Below are positions 35,123 to 47,190 of a DNA stretch of 64,000 nucleotides, piece by piece. The DNA is from Hemerocallis citrina (taxonomy: Eukaryota; Streptophyta; Magnoliopsida; Asparagales; Asphodelaceae): assembly GCA_017893485.1 (NCBI GenBank), contig CM030366.1:45258283-45322282 (forward strand), given 5' to 3'. The notes below the pieces were generated by a model. It worked only from the letters and a program-made list of their open reading frames with translations. It did no database searches and was not told where the DNA came from. Numbering within the stretch: the stretch's first letter is position 1; the number at the start of each line of letters is the position of its first letter. The translations under genes and the position numbers were made by a program.

Positions 35123-35209
35123 ATTCAGATACCAAATTAACAAAAGAACGAAATCAGAAACATTGCCCATCGTTAACAATAGGGATGCTTTCGGATAAGG
35201 ATATATTCA

Positions 35210-35370
35210 ATTCGATTCGCATCCGAATCCGATTTTTTGGCGGATACGGATATGAAAAATCCGTATCCGGGCAGATACGGATACGGATTCGGATATCCAA
35301 ATCCAAAAAAAATCGGATTCGGATACGGATACGGATATTCATAAAAAAAGCGGATTCGGATACGGATATC
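35210..35370. repeat. hAT subterminal GGATACGGATA repeats, left
   Basis: About ten copies of ATCCGAAT/GGATACGGAT words in both orientations, mirrored by 38410-38600 at the other end. Such repeats are typical transposase-binding regions; binding is inferred. Confidence 0.85.
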
Positions 35371-35454
35371 CGCTTAATTTAATATTTATTTATTTTATAA
35401 ATATATTTAATAGTTATATGAGTTAAACAACTAAACCTAATTGGGGTAAATCCA

Positions 35455-35910
35455 GTATTCACCATATCCCAAATCCCAAATCGATCCTGGCAGCATTCGT
35501 CCCTTCCTCTTCTCTTCTCCCCCGTCTTCCTCTTCTCCCCCATCCCCAATTCCCAATTCCTAACCCAGTCCCCATCCCCAACTCCACATCGACCTCATCT
35601 TCTCCGCCCGATCTGCACACGTGGCACTGCACACTTGGCTCATCTTGAAATCGTAGCCGTCCGTCTCCATCGCGTTCACTCTCGAGAACACAAACGGCGC
35701 GCAGGTCGAGAGATCGAAGCACAGGATCAGCAGGTCGAGAGATCGAAGCCCCGTCGCCAGCGCCCCGTCGCCACGCCCCGTCGCCAGCTACGCCCCCGCC
35801 TCTTTTCCCCTTCCTCTCCCGCAGCCAGAGTCGACGGCAGCAGCCTTCATCCCCGTCCTGTCGTGCCTCCCCCTGGCCGCCGTCGAAGCCACACTTTGTT
35901 GAAGAGACGG
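35455..35910. other. GC-rich block inside the hAT element
   Basis: C-rich on the plus strand with repeated CCCCGTCGCCA words, and followed by a GTATAAATC donor-like site near 35909. It resembles a plant 5' untranslated region or first exon, perhaps captured with its promoter. The 35635-35994 frame is Arg/Pro-rich with no domain, so no gene is called. Confidence 0.35.
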
Positions 35911-37677
35911 TATAAATCTCTTTCTCACTCTATTTTTGAATATATTATTCACTGTAGATCAGTGTCTTTAACATTAGTTGATACCTCAACTTGAGCAAAC
36001 AGTTTTGTCCATCTTGAGTACAGTTTCGGCTATCAATGTTATTTTGTGCATGTTTGAAGTTTGAAGTTGCATAATGGTTCTTTACACTCACAATTAGTGG
36101 CACAACCGACAGCCAAAAATATGAATTCCATCATGCATTATAAAAACATATTGGAAAGTTAAAAAGGCATGTTTACAGAATTACATGAATGAAACTAATC
36201 AAGTCAACCCTTAATTAGACTACTCTCACAAGATGAAATTAAAACGGTTATTTTGTCCTAGTCTCATAGAGAGTTCAATTGGTAAGAAATTGCATCTGAA
36301 ATGAAGTTACAATTTCATTCCAACATACCATTAACATTAAGCAGCAGAAATAAAATGACGAAGAGCCACAGATACCAGTTGCAAGCAAATAATTTCATGG
36401 TAATATAAGTGCGAATTATCGAAAAATGTGTTTTAGCCAGTCATTAAGTAATATTCACATACCTTATTCCAACAACCATCTTAAAATCATCACATTTTCC
36501 TGAGCAATGCACATGGATGAAGCTAATGTAGTGAAATGCTTTTCTGTGACACAACCAGGCTGGTTTAGCCTACAAGCTCTTGGATTTGCATGCACTGAAA
36601 CCAAGTATGCATGTGCAAGTCAAGCGGTATCTATGAATCAGTCTTATTAGTTCTTATGTTATGAATTTTTGTCAGCGCTGGTGTGGCATCCTAGAGCTCC
36701 AAATAGCTGAGTCAATTTTAAGGTGGACAAATCATTTATGAGTGAATTAGATCTATCAGTAGAAATATTTATAAAGTTTTGACCTCCTGTTGTTAATAAC
36801 TTACTTTTGTAGTACGCTGAATTCCTAAGGAGTATCATTACAATAAAATTTGCGCACTGAAATAATTTCTTTCCTTATGTTTAATGTGACATGTCAGTGG
36901 CTTCTACAGGGGCAACTGCTATACATTTTAATGTTTTATACAGTTTTTTTTGCTACAGGGAAAAATCTATACAATTGTATAAATTTAACTATTGGTAATG
37001 ACTGCAGCTTAACTCCAAATTGGTGATATAACCAAAGTAACTCATCTAACTGGCTGCATCTCCGTAATTTTTTTAAAAAATTTATTTGATGATTTCCTTA
37101 TCCTGAAACCTTATGTACAAAAATTGCAGTCCTGTAGGTATATGAGGCACAACTGTTGTTGCTTCTACCTCTCCTGGATTTATTAGAATTTTCTTTTCTC
37201 TTGACTGTCATTTGAAGTGCTTTCTTGTTTTCACATCTCAATTCTCATCTGTATCCTTCATGAGAAAAAAAGTGATGGCTTCCATTCTGCTGTTGTGAAT
37301 CAATATGCCTCTTATCCATTCTCTCCCCTTGTGATCCTAATCTTTCCCTTAACTCTTGTCTAGTTGCTTTAAATTAGGAATTATTCGTGCTTTTGAAAAT
37401 TTTCTCTTCCTTCCCAGTCTATCCTCTACTATTCTAAGCTGACAAAGAGTGCATGCCATTTATTCTAATCTTGTATATGAAGTCTTCAACAAAATGGGTA
37501 ACAAGATTCTGCCAGTAGAATCTTTGAATTATTTCAAATGACTTGCACTGCTTTCTTTCATTTTTCTTTTCAGTCCATTGTTAGATTCTTCTTAGCAATA
37601 TATATTTATTGCACTTAATTAGTTTCCCATTACATTCCATGTACTTTTGCTTTGGTTGTTTGTAAATGAACAATAGG
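35911..37677. other. hAT interior, AT-rich, no gene recognised
   Basis: No open frame of note and no domain. The composition is intron-like. Confidence 0.35.
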
Positions 37678-37928
37678 AGGTTTAGGCACCATGAATATAG
37701 TATTAGATCATCGTCTGGTTCTCAAATTGAGTTTCTGACTCGTGGGAATTATATCCAAAGGAGATGATACCTCTAAAAAATAATCTCAATTATTTGCCAG
37801 CACTGGCCACAATGCCTCCTCCTAATGTTGGTGATACTGGTGTGAGATGTGTTGGATCAACTCCTGCTGCCTTTTATGCGGCAGAAAGATTGATGGGGTT
37901 TCAATTGTTGTATTTTCTGAAGAAGTGA
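37678..37928 (+). pseudogene. Exon-like sequence, possibly captured host gene fragment
   Basis: From 37678 the plus strand reads RFRHHEYSIRSSSGSQIEFL and on to a TGA near 37765; the overlapping frame from ATG 37764 reads on through PPPNVGDTGVRCV and STPAAFYAAERLMGF to TGA at 37926-37928 (54 codons). The two frames look like one coding exon with a frameshift, since composition is balanced and unlike the AT-rich surroundings. I cannot name the source gene. It is not transposase. Confidence 0.35.
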
Positions 37929-38620
37929 CAAAATAGAAATAACAATTATTTACAAGCAAACAAACTTGGAGCATTTCAAAACTAATACAGAAAGAGAAAT
38001 AATGGTAAGTTGCTTAGTATAATAATTTCTTGTAACAGTTGAGGTATTGAGCCAAATTTATATACAAGTACAAATTCTGCTATTTTTTTAAGAATGAAGA
38101 AATAATTTATACATTGTCATTGTTAAACTTTTCTCCATTACTGCAGTTCTTCCCAAGTGCTATATTTTTCAATGACGCCACATCATCCTGGTAAAAGAAG
38201 TTAAAGAGTCAGTTTCAAATCAATGCAACATAGACAAGTAAGTGCGTATTATATTCATTTTTTTATAAGAGTTGTATATATTTGAAATAAATTTTCATTC
38301 TCCTTTTTTGTTCTGTTGATTTCTATTTTGTTATTAGATATCAAAATCGATATTCACAATTCAGTGATATACATGTATAAGTACTAGTTAAGAAAAATAA
38401 ATAGCAAAAACTTTATATTTGTTATCCGAATTCGTATCCGTTATCCGGTAGACCGTATCCGATTCGCATCCGTATCCGAAAATTGCGGATACGGATATGA
38501 TTTTTATTTTCCGAATCATATCCGTATCCGTATCCGAATCCGTCTTTGGATTGCGGATACGGATGTTGGTATAGTCAATATCCAATCCGTATCCGATCCG
38601 AAAGCATCCCTAGTTAACAA

Positions 38621-39142
38621 TGTTCTGCATTCCAGACAGAAATCAACAATTTCTAACCAAATGGAATCTATATGTAGTACAAAATTTTCCATTTTACTGT
38701 TTTTCCGAACTAAAATGTTTTGGGCCCATAAGTTAGGAAATAATAATCAATTCTTTACATCTGGATTCGTCAAGCTATTCTTACAGTTAAAATGCCAATG
38801 ACCCCGCAAATCACATCAACAACTCCCGAATGCTACAACCTTAAACACTGATTTCTCAATCAACCTTCTTATTACTGTCGTAATCTCCAAAGCTAACCTC
38901 CACCATGATTATTGAAACATTCTGGGATTATACAATTAATTCTGTAATAAACATGTACTAGCAGTTTCTATGATTATTAAAGCTAAGTGACTACTAAAAC
39001 ATGTAAAATGAGTCATCACAAGTTGCAAAGAACATGCACTATTGACTGACAAACCTATGTAGACACACTAACAAACCTATGTAAATACTTATTCCAATCC
39101 AATAAAAGATAACCAGTAAAAGAAAACCTAGCCTCTACCAAA
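38621..39142. other. CACTA interior, no gene recognised
   Basis: AT-rich sequence with no coding frame, lying between the hAT TSD and the Helitron. It contains the stretch near 38930 that is inverted relative to 10239-10290. Confidence 0.4.
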
Positions 39143-39330
39143 TCTCTAATATTATAATGGGAGAAGGCCTTAGTGTCATTTGTAAATATTTTGTCATTTT
39201 ACCAACCCGTGCAATACGCGTGCATAACTATTATAAAGGAGGTTCTAAGTTCAAATCCAGACTATGTCTAAATTTTTATTTTTAAAAAACTATATTTATT
39301 AAGACGTGCATCGCACGTGTAAATTACTAG
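39143..39330 (+). mobile_element. Non-autonomous mini-Helitron, 188 bp
   Basis: It starts TCTCTAATATTATAA and ends TTACTAG, with a hairpin ACGTGC-ATC-GCACGT about ten bases before the CTAG end. It is preceded by A and followed by T, the expected A|T insertion site with no duplication. All four features match plant Helitrons. No RepHel protein; a derivative. Confidence 0.7.
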
Positions 39331-39413
39331 TATAAATAGCCTCTCTACCAACTTTAAAACTTACCAATCGTGGGATTTGAGATTGCTGCCTTATTAATTG
39401 TGACATTTGCTCT

Positions 39414-40746
39414 TTACAGGAGTACCACTTGTGCCTTCAATTGTGTCATGTCCTCATTCTGAGTCCCACTAGAAGTAGATGCATGCCGGCTGAAGAACCG
39501 AGTAGGGGTTGGTCCTAGCCCCAAACCACGTACATGACCATGCCTCTCTTTTCCCATTACATCGGTCAAGGCAAGGCGCTGCCGGGTTAATGGGACGGTG
39601 GAACCAGCCATAGAGTCGGAGGAAGAAGTGGAAGAGATTTCATCATACTTCTTTCTAGCGTTAGTCTGTAAAAGGACGGGAATTTTCAAAATACAAGACA
39701 TTTATTCAATTTGGACATTATTTTGTCAAAATCAAAGAATCATTATAACTAAGGAGTACTACAATCAGTTCTGCCGCAGGGGTCGCAAACTTCCCATCTT
39801 TGGACCTATGGGTGGCGTTGAAAAAATCTATATCGCCAAAGGTTGTAGAGCCATTTCTTCTTCCTATATATTAGTAAGTTGCATTCATTATAAACATATA
39901 ACTGTAAGCCAAAACTGTTCAATTTGATTGCGCTTACCATTTCTTCCTGAACGAGAGCAAAGCTCTGTGTACCAGTGGTGTGCAACACAAGCTGCTTTGA
40001 ACGACTGGCAACACCGACCTCCGACCTTTTATGTACATTCCACAATGATATAACTTAGAGTAGCTATACAACCATGATGTCATTAAATGTTGATTAGTAA
40101 TGTAATTACCTGCCCAACTGCCGAACTCCAGTAGTGAACGAGGAATTGCCAATCCGAAGGCTCCACCTCGGGTGGCACATCCCTTGCATTATCTGCCTCG
40201 GACCGGATTTTTTCGTAATACTTTGCCTTCAAATCACTCTTGTGGTCTCTCCACTTCTTCGACAATGACTTTTCAACCCAAGAATTAAGTGAGTTCGGAA
40301 AAGAAAAGTATTGCTGCAAAATTTGAAAAGATTAAGAAAAGAAAAACTGAATTACATAAACCAACTATCATTCATTTAGTTTTTTTAGATGGGGAATACC
40401 TTGATTGTTGAATATCACTCGCCTTTGTCGTGGTGGGCACCTTCGGCCAACTCTCGTATGACAAAGGGTTTATGCGAGAGTTCCTTGCAATTACACAAAT
40501 GAACGACGCAAATTTACTTGCATTATCTCCCACCGGCTGTCCGAGAGTGTTGTCCTCCACAACAATCCGTTCATCATTCTTCAGTTTCCATACATCTGCC
40601 ATCCTTGTTCGCCCTCTATGTTTTTTAACAGTCGGTGTGCTTCCCTCTCCCTCCTCCGTTTGACTGCCACTATTTTCTAATGGCTACTCCTCCCCTTACC
40701 CTTCGTTGCCTTCCACTATGTTGATCCTTTTTGCTCGCCTTGACAT
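39414..40746 (-). pseudogene. CACTA second protein (Transposase_24, PF03004-like)
   Basis: The DNA-binding partner protein of plant En/Spm elements. From ATG 40746 the minus strand reads MSRRAKRINIVEGNEG then TAA and, three codons later, TAG. It continues without further stops to KLKNDERIVVEDNTLGQPVG and LSYESWPKVPTTTKASDI. Later exons carry LQQYFSFPNSLNSWVEKSLS, KYYEKIRSEADN, GVASRSKQLVLHTTGTQSFA, a FFNATHRSKDGKF block and MGKERHGHVRGLGLGPTPTR, the family's usual order. Introns are implied where the open segments break (about 40320-40390, 40046-40082 and 39702-39780). The two early stops make it non-functional as it stands. The true 3' end may lie much further left (see 10434-10681). Confidence 0.75.
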
Positions 40747-41080
40747 CTTGTACCTGTCACAGAATCAATAAAATCATTAGAGAAGGAAAATTAACAGATA
40801 ATTAAAACAAATTATTAAATTAACATACAACATGTTCGAAATTACAAGATATATAATATTACAACAAGATTTAAGACATGAAAATTAGAAGACATATAAT
40901 ATTAAAATGGAAAATCAAGCAAATCACTATAAATTGATGCGTACATAATATTTGTGATATAAATAGCAAACTCGATATGAAAAATTAAAACACGCATCAA
41001 AACTAAGGAGTCTATCACCCTCTTGAAACCTACAATACAATATCTTCCAATACATCACCCTCTTCTCCATCCCTGCGGAG

Positions 41081-44000
41081 TCAAGTAGGGCAAATACTGT
41101 CGTCGGTTTTGTTTACATCAAACATAGGAAACTCAGAAGCCATGTAATTGTTCATGACTTCATCGTCTTCATCTTCTGAAGTATCGCCCAGTTGGAATAC
41201 ATTTCTTGGTTGCATAATAAGAGCCACATACAATTTTGGCAGGGTTGGATCTTCAATGTAGAACACTTGTAGCACTTGGAATGGGAACACAAATGGTTCG
41301 TGGCTAATGTGTGTACCGGTGTGAATCAATTTTAAGAAGTTTACAACTGTGAAACCTAACTTATCCTTGTTATTAGCAAAATTCCTATCAAACTCAGCCC
41401 AATCCCCACGAAATAAGACAACACGAAAATCACCGAAATATTTAAACTCAATGATATCCGTAAGCACCCCATAGTAGTCGATATCTCTATCTACAGGCCT
41501 TGTGTCGGTCTTAGAAGCATAACTTCTAGTCTTAGAAGTCACTACTATTCCACTATTTTGAGACTTCAAATTACATTCATGAACCTTAGTACGAAATTTA
41601 AAGCCATTAAATATGTATTCTCTGTATCTTTTGACCATCTTATGGGGACCTTTGGCAAGTATTTTTTATTTCAGATGATACACCTTCAGAAACCAAAGAA
41701 TGTACCTATAAATTTCGCACAAATTGTATCAGCACCGTGAATAATATAGATATAATCAGGAATGACTTGCATTTTCTTAATTCACCTACATGAGATTCAA
41801 ACTACTTATGAAATTTTTTATTCATCAGCTTGTTTTGTTCACGTGGTTGCAGTCTTCTTGGTCTAGCCCTTCTTTTGATGTCCCTGAAAAATTCGCTGAA
41901 ATATAGGGAAATGAATAAGGAATAACAAATATAAGTTAATATCGTACCCTACAATTTTTATTATATTCGATTTAAATTAAAAACTGACTTACTTTCGAAA
42001 TGGCTCCACTGATGCATGGTGGTCTAGCACATATCGGTGTGCTTGTTCCCATACTAAGTTATCTAATTCAAATGCATCAACTTTACCAATAGTAGTGCCA
42101 GTGGTATTGAAAAGATATTTATCCCCATCAAGGTTGGAAATATCTGGATTTCTCCTTGATCTAGTCAATGATGTCTCTACACCCTGCAGATACCTGGAAC
42201 AAAAAATTGAACACACCTCTGATAGATACCCTTGAGCTATTGAGCCTTCAGGATATGCTCTATTTTTAACATAACCCTTAAATCGATAAAGGTACCTAAA
42301 CATGTAAAATTAATGAATTAGAACGGTGTATGGGAATACAAGAAATGAGCTATTGAGAATTCAGGTTCGTAAGATGCATGAATTCCTTTACCTCTCAATA
42401 GGATACATCCACCGATAATGAACAGAACCCTTGATTCTGGCTTCACCAGCAAAGTGGATTATCAAATGAATCATTATAGTGAAGAACAATAGAGAAAATA
42501 TCATCTCCATTTTACTAAGTGTCAATGCCGCATGCTGCTCCAATTGGTCAATATCTTCAACACGAAGCACTCTTGAGCAAATTCCTTTCTATATGCTACA
42601 AAGATCTTTCAAGACATTAGTGATTTGCTCACACATTGAAGATCTTAGAGCCACAGGAAGGAGATCCTACATCAAGATGTGGTAGTCGTGTGACTTTAGA
42701 CCCTGAAGCCTCTTCTCCTTAAAGTTCACACACCTTCCTATGTTAGAAGAATAGCCATCCGAAACTTTAAGTTCCGGTAGAACTTTGCAAAACAATTCCA
42801 ACTCCGATTTTGACATTGAATAGATTGCAGGAGGTAGGCGTACTCTCCCGTTCGGTAATTCCTCTGGGTGCAACTCTTGTCGGATGCCCATTGACTTCAA
42901 ATCAAGGCGGCTCTTGAGATTATCCTTTGTCTTCCGGTCATCTTCCATAACTGTTCCTATATAATTTTTACCAATATTTTTTTTGATATGCATCACATCT
43001 AAATTATGTTGCAATAAGTTGAATTTCCAATACAGCAACTAGAAGAAAATACTCTTCTTCTTCCATGCGCCTAAATCCGTCATGTTGTGATACTCATCTT
43101 CGTCACATAGATCGGTCTCCTCATGTTGCTCCTCCTTTGCCCTTTTCTTGCCCTTTTTGCTGACTTGTGCCTCTTTTTCATATTTGAACTGATGATCATC
43201 TACCCGTCTCAAGACTTCTACCCCAGAAGAAGCTCCAGGAGCATGTCCCCACTCATCGGTACCATCAAATGTCGCTGTCTCTGTCCGAAATATATGTGCA
43301 TCATGCAATCATCTCCTATGGCCCATATAGCAAAATTTTCTGCCATTGTACAACCACCTTGAATTAGTTTGGTCAGCACAACAAGGACATGCATAACGTC
43401 CTTTAGTACTATATCCAGAAAAATTTGCATATACGGAAAAATCATTGATTGTCCAAGTCAATGCGACCCGAAGAGAAAATGTTTCTTTAGCCATTGCATC
43501 ATAGGTTGGAACACCGTCTCATAGTTTCTGAAGTTCGTCGATTAACGGCTGTAGGTACACATCTATATAATTTTTTGGGACTTTTCAGTCCAGAAACTAT
43601 CATGGACAAAATAAATGAGGACTACTTCATGCATTTTCAAGGGAAGAAATTGTATGGTATTAACACAACAGGCCATATGCTGTATGTGCTACTCATTTGC
43701 CTAAAAGGGTTGAAACCATCACTAGCTAATCCAAGTCTCACACTGCGAGGATCTTCCGCAAAATAGGGATATGTTTCATCAAATTTTTTCCAAGATTGAG
43801 AATCAGCAGAAAGTCTAAGAATCCCATCATTATTACGACCTTCAGCATGCCATCTCATATTAGAAGAAGTTTTTTAAGACATAAACAGTCTTTGTAGCCT
43901 AGGAATTAGAGAAAAGTAACGCAATAGTTTGGCAGGCTTCTTTCTCCTACTTCCCTTAATAGCCCCACTGGTTTGATCGTCTTGATTTGGTGTTTCTACC

Positions 44001-44812
44001 CATTTTGAAGAACCACAGACTTCGCAATTCTCCAGACTTTCCTTATCTCTCTTGAAAAGCATACAGTCATTTGGACATGTTGCTATCTTCTCATACCCTA
44101 GAACGAAAGAATTTAGGAATTTTTTGATTTTATAGGAGTTTGGAATACAAATTTCTGGAAATGCTTCATTCAACAGTTCAAGTAGCATAGTGAAGGACTT
44201 GGCAGACCACTCGTTTAAATATTTGATCTGAAATAGTCGGATAATGAATAAGAACGTAGAGAACTTTGTGCAATCACGATACAGCGGAGTACTAGCATCT
44301 TCAAGCAACTTAGTGAAGGATTCGTGCTGTTTATTAATTTCAGGACCGGGCCCGGGCATTTCCTCCACCCCACCACCAATGTGTGATGTTTCTGTTGACT
44401 CATTCTGAACTTGGGTTGTTGGATTTTCGGTATGGAATGAAACATTATGAATCCCCAAGGCATCCTGCACCAAAGCATGCATCTCATCAGGAACAATTAA
44501 GTCATCGTTCACTAAGGGCTCATCTTCATTTTCTAATACAACCGGATAATCAGAAGCTGACTTATGACCCTATCCATGACAAAACCACCGTGTGTACCCT
44601 TAAAGAAAACCATTGACAACCAAATGTGTATGTACTACGCCACATGTCCTCAAATTACAATTTGTACACTGGAGGCATGGACAGAGAATTAGGTTGAGAT
44701 CACGGGAATTTCGTTTGGCAAAGATAATAAAATCTTTAATACCATCCCGGTATTTTTTGGATAATCGTGGTTTACTAATCCAACTTCTATCCATTATAAC
44801 AATAACACCCAA
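41081..44812 (-). pseudogene. CACTA TNP2-type transposase (PF13963, PF02992, DUF4218, DUF4216)
   Basis: The transposase that would cut and paste the element. In order on the minus strand: N-terminal transposase-associated domain (MDRSWISKPRLSKKYRDGIK, 44794 on; the upstream Met at 44812 is an alternative start); the LYRDCTKFS to CPNDCMLF and CEVCGSSKWVE zinc-type region (44512-43874); TNP2 core (MRWHAEGRNNDGILRLSADS, RLGLASDGFNPF, 43858-42667) with a HNLDVMHIKKN block and DLKSMGIRQELHP; DUF4218 (GEARIKGSVHYRWMYPIER and PEGSIAQGYLSEVCSIFCSR); DUF4216 (DYYGVLTDIIEF, VLFRGDWAEFD, EPFVFPFQVLQVFYIEDP), ending at 41081. Stops replace Trp or Gln codons (for example after YNFFP, MK, QKL, GHRR and HILM), and a 1-nt shift lies in an A run near 43580. 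Dead copy. Confidence 0.88.
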
Positions 44813-45690
44813 TCTGAAATTAAAATTTGATATATTAAATAGTATTAGATTTAAAAGATGATTTTATAATTAATTTCACCTTTTTTAAAACCTTCCCTAG
44901 TGGCAATTAAATAAACGGTATAACAATTTACTATAAAATAAATAAATCTCAGCAAAAAATGTATCAAAAATAATTAAATCTCAATACAATCTACTCTATT
45001 CACACAACCATAAACCACCTTTGTGGAAATTATGTCAACCACCTTTGTGGCATGGTATCGAACACCTTGTATTCGAGTCTAATATTGATTCAAATATAGT
45101 CTCCCTTGAATTTGGCTTTCCGTTCAAGTAGATGATGATGGTAAGGATATTTGCTGTTGAGAGGAATATGGCTAATAACGATGATGATGTGCGGTAAATA
45201 TGATAACAAAAAGAACAAGAAGACTCTTTATTTATTTTTTTCATGGCTACTTATTAATAAAACAACATACTCAGCACAATAATAACATTAAAATTTTGCA
45301 CATGATAAACAATTCAAACCAATGAGAAGAATAAAACATTATACCACACTCAATGTCGGAAGTTGTCGACGGTGGGGGGACAGCGGAGGACTCAGGCTGG
45401 CGACAGCGCTGGCAAGGGATTACTGCGACAACGGGGGCTACGGAGACGGCGATGGCGGGGTCGACGACAACAACGACATTTCGAAGAGGTCAGATCGGGA
45501 GTTTTGGGGGGGGGGGAGAGAGTGAACAAGCCAAAGAGGCGGGAACTACGCTGGGACCAACTCCGACGGCGGAGGAGTTGTCGGGAAAGGCGACGAAGGG
45601 AGGGAGGCCAAACGACGGCGCGCGCAGGGGGAAAAATTAGGGTTAGCGAAAAAGAAACCGAAATGTTAGGGTTCGGCGGAATTGGGGATT
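44813..45690 (-). promoter_or_regulatory. CACTA 5' leader region upstream of the transposase
   Basis: 44813-45300 is AT-rich. 45340-45640 is GC-rich, with minus-strand CGTCGTC/CCGCC words and an ACCCTAA motif, like a plant 5' untranslated leader. Plus-strand frames here (45322-45701) have no domain. The transcript would start near the right end of the element. Confidence 0.4.
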
Positions 45691-45948
45691 TATCTCAGTA
45701 ATTTCACCGGCATTTATTAATAAAAATGCCGGTGTAAGGTAGAGGATTTGTGGGGTAAATTATTGCTTTCCCTTCCCCGGCGTTTTAAAAAAAAACGTCA
45801 TTGTATATCACACTACCCCGGCGTTTCTTACAAAATGCCGGCGTATAACGATATAAAGTATAGCACCATTCCTGGTCTTATCCTACCCCAGCGCGATTAG
45901 TCAAACGCCGGGGTATTTATGCCGGTGTAGCTTGCGAATGTTGTAGTG
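45691..45948. repeat. CACTA right terminus and subterminal repeats
   Basis: Repeats of ACCGGCATTT/AAATGCCGGTGTA and CCCCGGCGTTT/AAACGCCGGGG near 45705, 45725, 45776, 45815, 45834 and 45905, then the TGTTGTAGTG terminus. They mirror the left end. Confidence 0.85.
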
Positions 45949-45951
45949 TAG

Positions 45952-46305
45952 AAATAAATGATTATCTCAAAACTGTCCCAAGGCGACTAAAATACCCCTT
46001 ACCCCTGCCAAAACATGGTAATGAATATTTTCCTCCAAGAAAGCTCTCAAATTATTCTTGATTTCTGATTTGAGCGTCGGTGGGTCTGTCGCCGGGATCA
46101 ATCCCGGTGTTTCAGACTTTTTGCAGGTCATCGGAGGCGATCGTCACCACACGAATCAAATCCTACGGCGCAAACGAGTCAGGTCACCAAGTCAATCGCA
46201 GTCAAAGGCAGTCAACACCATTGAAAGTCAAAGTCAAATTCTTGACTATTCCTAAAAAAGAATCCACATCATCTGATTGATCCCATGCCGAAAAAAGTAG
46301 CAACA
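45952..46305 (+). mobile_element. 3' LTR of gag-only relative, second half
   Basis: It continues the LTR broken at 9259. In common with the gag-only LTRs it has GAGCGTCGGTGGGT, GGGATCAATCCCGGTGTTTC, TTTTTGCAGGTCATCGG and AGTCAAAGTCAA blocks, and it ends AAAAAAGTAGCAACA, matching CAGCAACA at the end of the other LTRs. It is more diverged than copies A and B are from each other. Confidence 0.6.
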
Positions 46306-47190
46306 CAACCTTAGACTCCACCCCTCTATTTATAGGAGGAGATTGTGGGAGGGATTGTGAGATAAGAATATATTTTCCAAATATTTTTTTCTCCTTATTT
46401 ATCTCTTGCCATAAGAGAGTATACATATTAGGAAAGTAACTTCACCAAAGACAAGTCGGGAGGTGCTTTATTTAGGACCTAATAATCCTCCTAGAATTGG
46501 CCACCAAGCTTGGGCTTGGCTCATGGGCCCGGCCCACAAGCCCAATGCCAACTAACATATATTTATTCAGCTGGTGGGAACTTTCACTTTATTTAACCTC
46601 ACAACATTAAGGTGTGATTTGGATATGATATTTCATCATTCCCTTGGTAGTGGCCAAGGAACTAGCTAGCAAGAACTACTAACGATTAAAAGCTATCTTT
46701 TTTTTGATGAATCGGATAGAGCCTTGCGGCTCCAGCCATGATTAAAAGCCATCTTAAACTACAAAGAACTAATTAGGTAGGCGTTAAAGACTCAAAAGAA
46801 ATGGTGGCATTGAAGTTATACCTTCATTACACTTCCAGTCTCTTTAAAGTTTTAACCAGAAGACGAGCGACTGAGAACCCAAAAGCAGTTGGTTTGAGGA
46901 CTGAATTAATAGATTTAATACGAACCCAGCTTTATGTCGAAAACAAGTAAATATTGGGGTGCATGGTAAGTGGTTAAATCTCTACCAAATCCTTGTTCAT
47001 CAAGGCTCTAACCCTTCTCACCTAATATCAATAACGACTTTGTACCCATAATCAATCCCATTTCCTTTGTCTTCTTAAGGATGCGCTAGTCAATCACTGC
47101 CTTCATTCAATATTCGATCTCTCTTCCAAAACTAAACATTAGCAAAGAGACTTGGTAGCCCCCCGTTAAGAACAAGAGATTGTGGGGACG
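46306..47190. other. Flank between LTR and laccase exon 1; no gene
   Basis: 46325-46560 contains a TATA-like CTATTTATAGGAGG and a GGGCCCGGCCCACAAGCCC stretch seen in many plant LTRs and promoters. 46560-47190 is unique-looking AT-rich sequence, the likely former laccase promoter. One tiny retroposed tail lies in it. Confidence 0.4.
46684..46755 (-). mobile_element. 40-bp non-LTR retroposon tail with 16-bp TSD
   Basis: GATTAAAAGCTATCTT (46684-46699) and GATTAAAAGCCATCTT (46740-46755) flank a 40-bp insert. On the minus strand the insert reads ATGGCTGGAGCCGCAAGGCT and on to an A-run. A-tail plus a long duplication is the mark of target-primed reverse transcription by a LINE or SINE; only the last few tens of bases were copied. 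Confidence 0.65.

Larger units (their letters stand above)
35180..38612. mobile_element. Non-autonomous hAT transposon, 3.4 kb
   Basis: 17-bp perfect terminal inverted repeats (TAGGGATGCTTTCGGAT) and an exact 8-bp TSD GTTAACAA (35172-35179 and 38613-38620) identify an hAT element. Both ends carry dense subterminal GGATACGGATA/TATCCGTATCC repeats (35210-35370 and 38410-38600). No hAT transposase frame is found, so it depends on an outside transposase. The interior has a GC-rich block (about 35455-35910) and exon-like sequence near 37678-37928, suggesting captured host DNA. It lies within CACTA sequence. Confidence 0.93.
9260..45948 (-). mobile_element. CACTA (En/Spm) transposon, 36.7 kb including nested insertions
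   Basis: The left end is CACTACAACA (9260-9269) and the right end is TGTTGTAGTG (45939-45948), perfect 10-bp inverted ends, flanked by TAG on both sides (9257-9259 and 45949-45951), the 3-bp duplication expected for CACTA. Both ends carry subterminal CGCCGG/GCCGGTGT repeats. The transposase (TNP2-type) and a second protein (Transposase_24-type) are encoded on the minus strand near the right end, so the element runs right to left. Removing the nested elements and their duplications leaves about 9.5 kb, normal for an autonomous CACTA. Both genes carry several stops, so it is inactive. It landed in an LTR, as the two LTR halves outside show. Confidence 0.92.

Noticed and set aside
39235..39260. 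Box B-like GTTCTAAGTTCAAATCC as a SINE
   Set aside because: It lies inside the element with clear Helitron termini and has no box A.
45322..45701. Plus-strand Gly/Thr-rich frames as a gene
   Set aside because: GC-rich leader of the minus-strand CACTA transcript; no domain.
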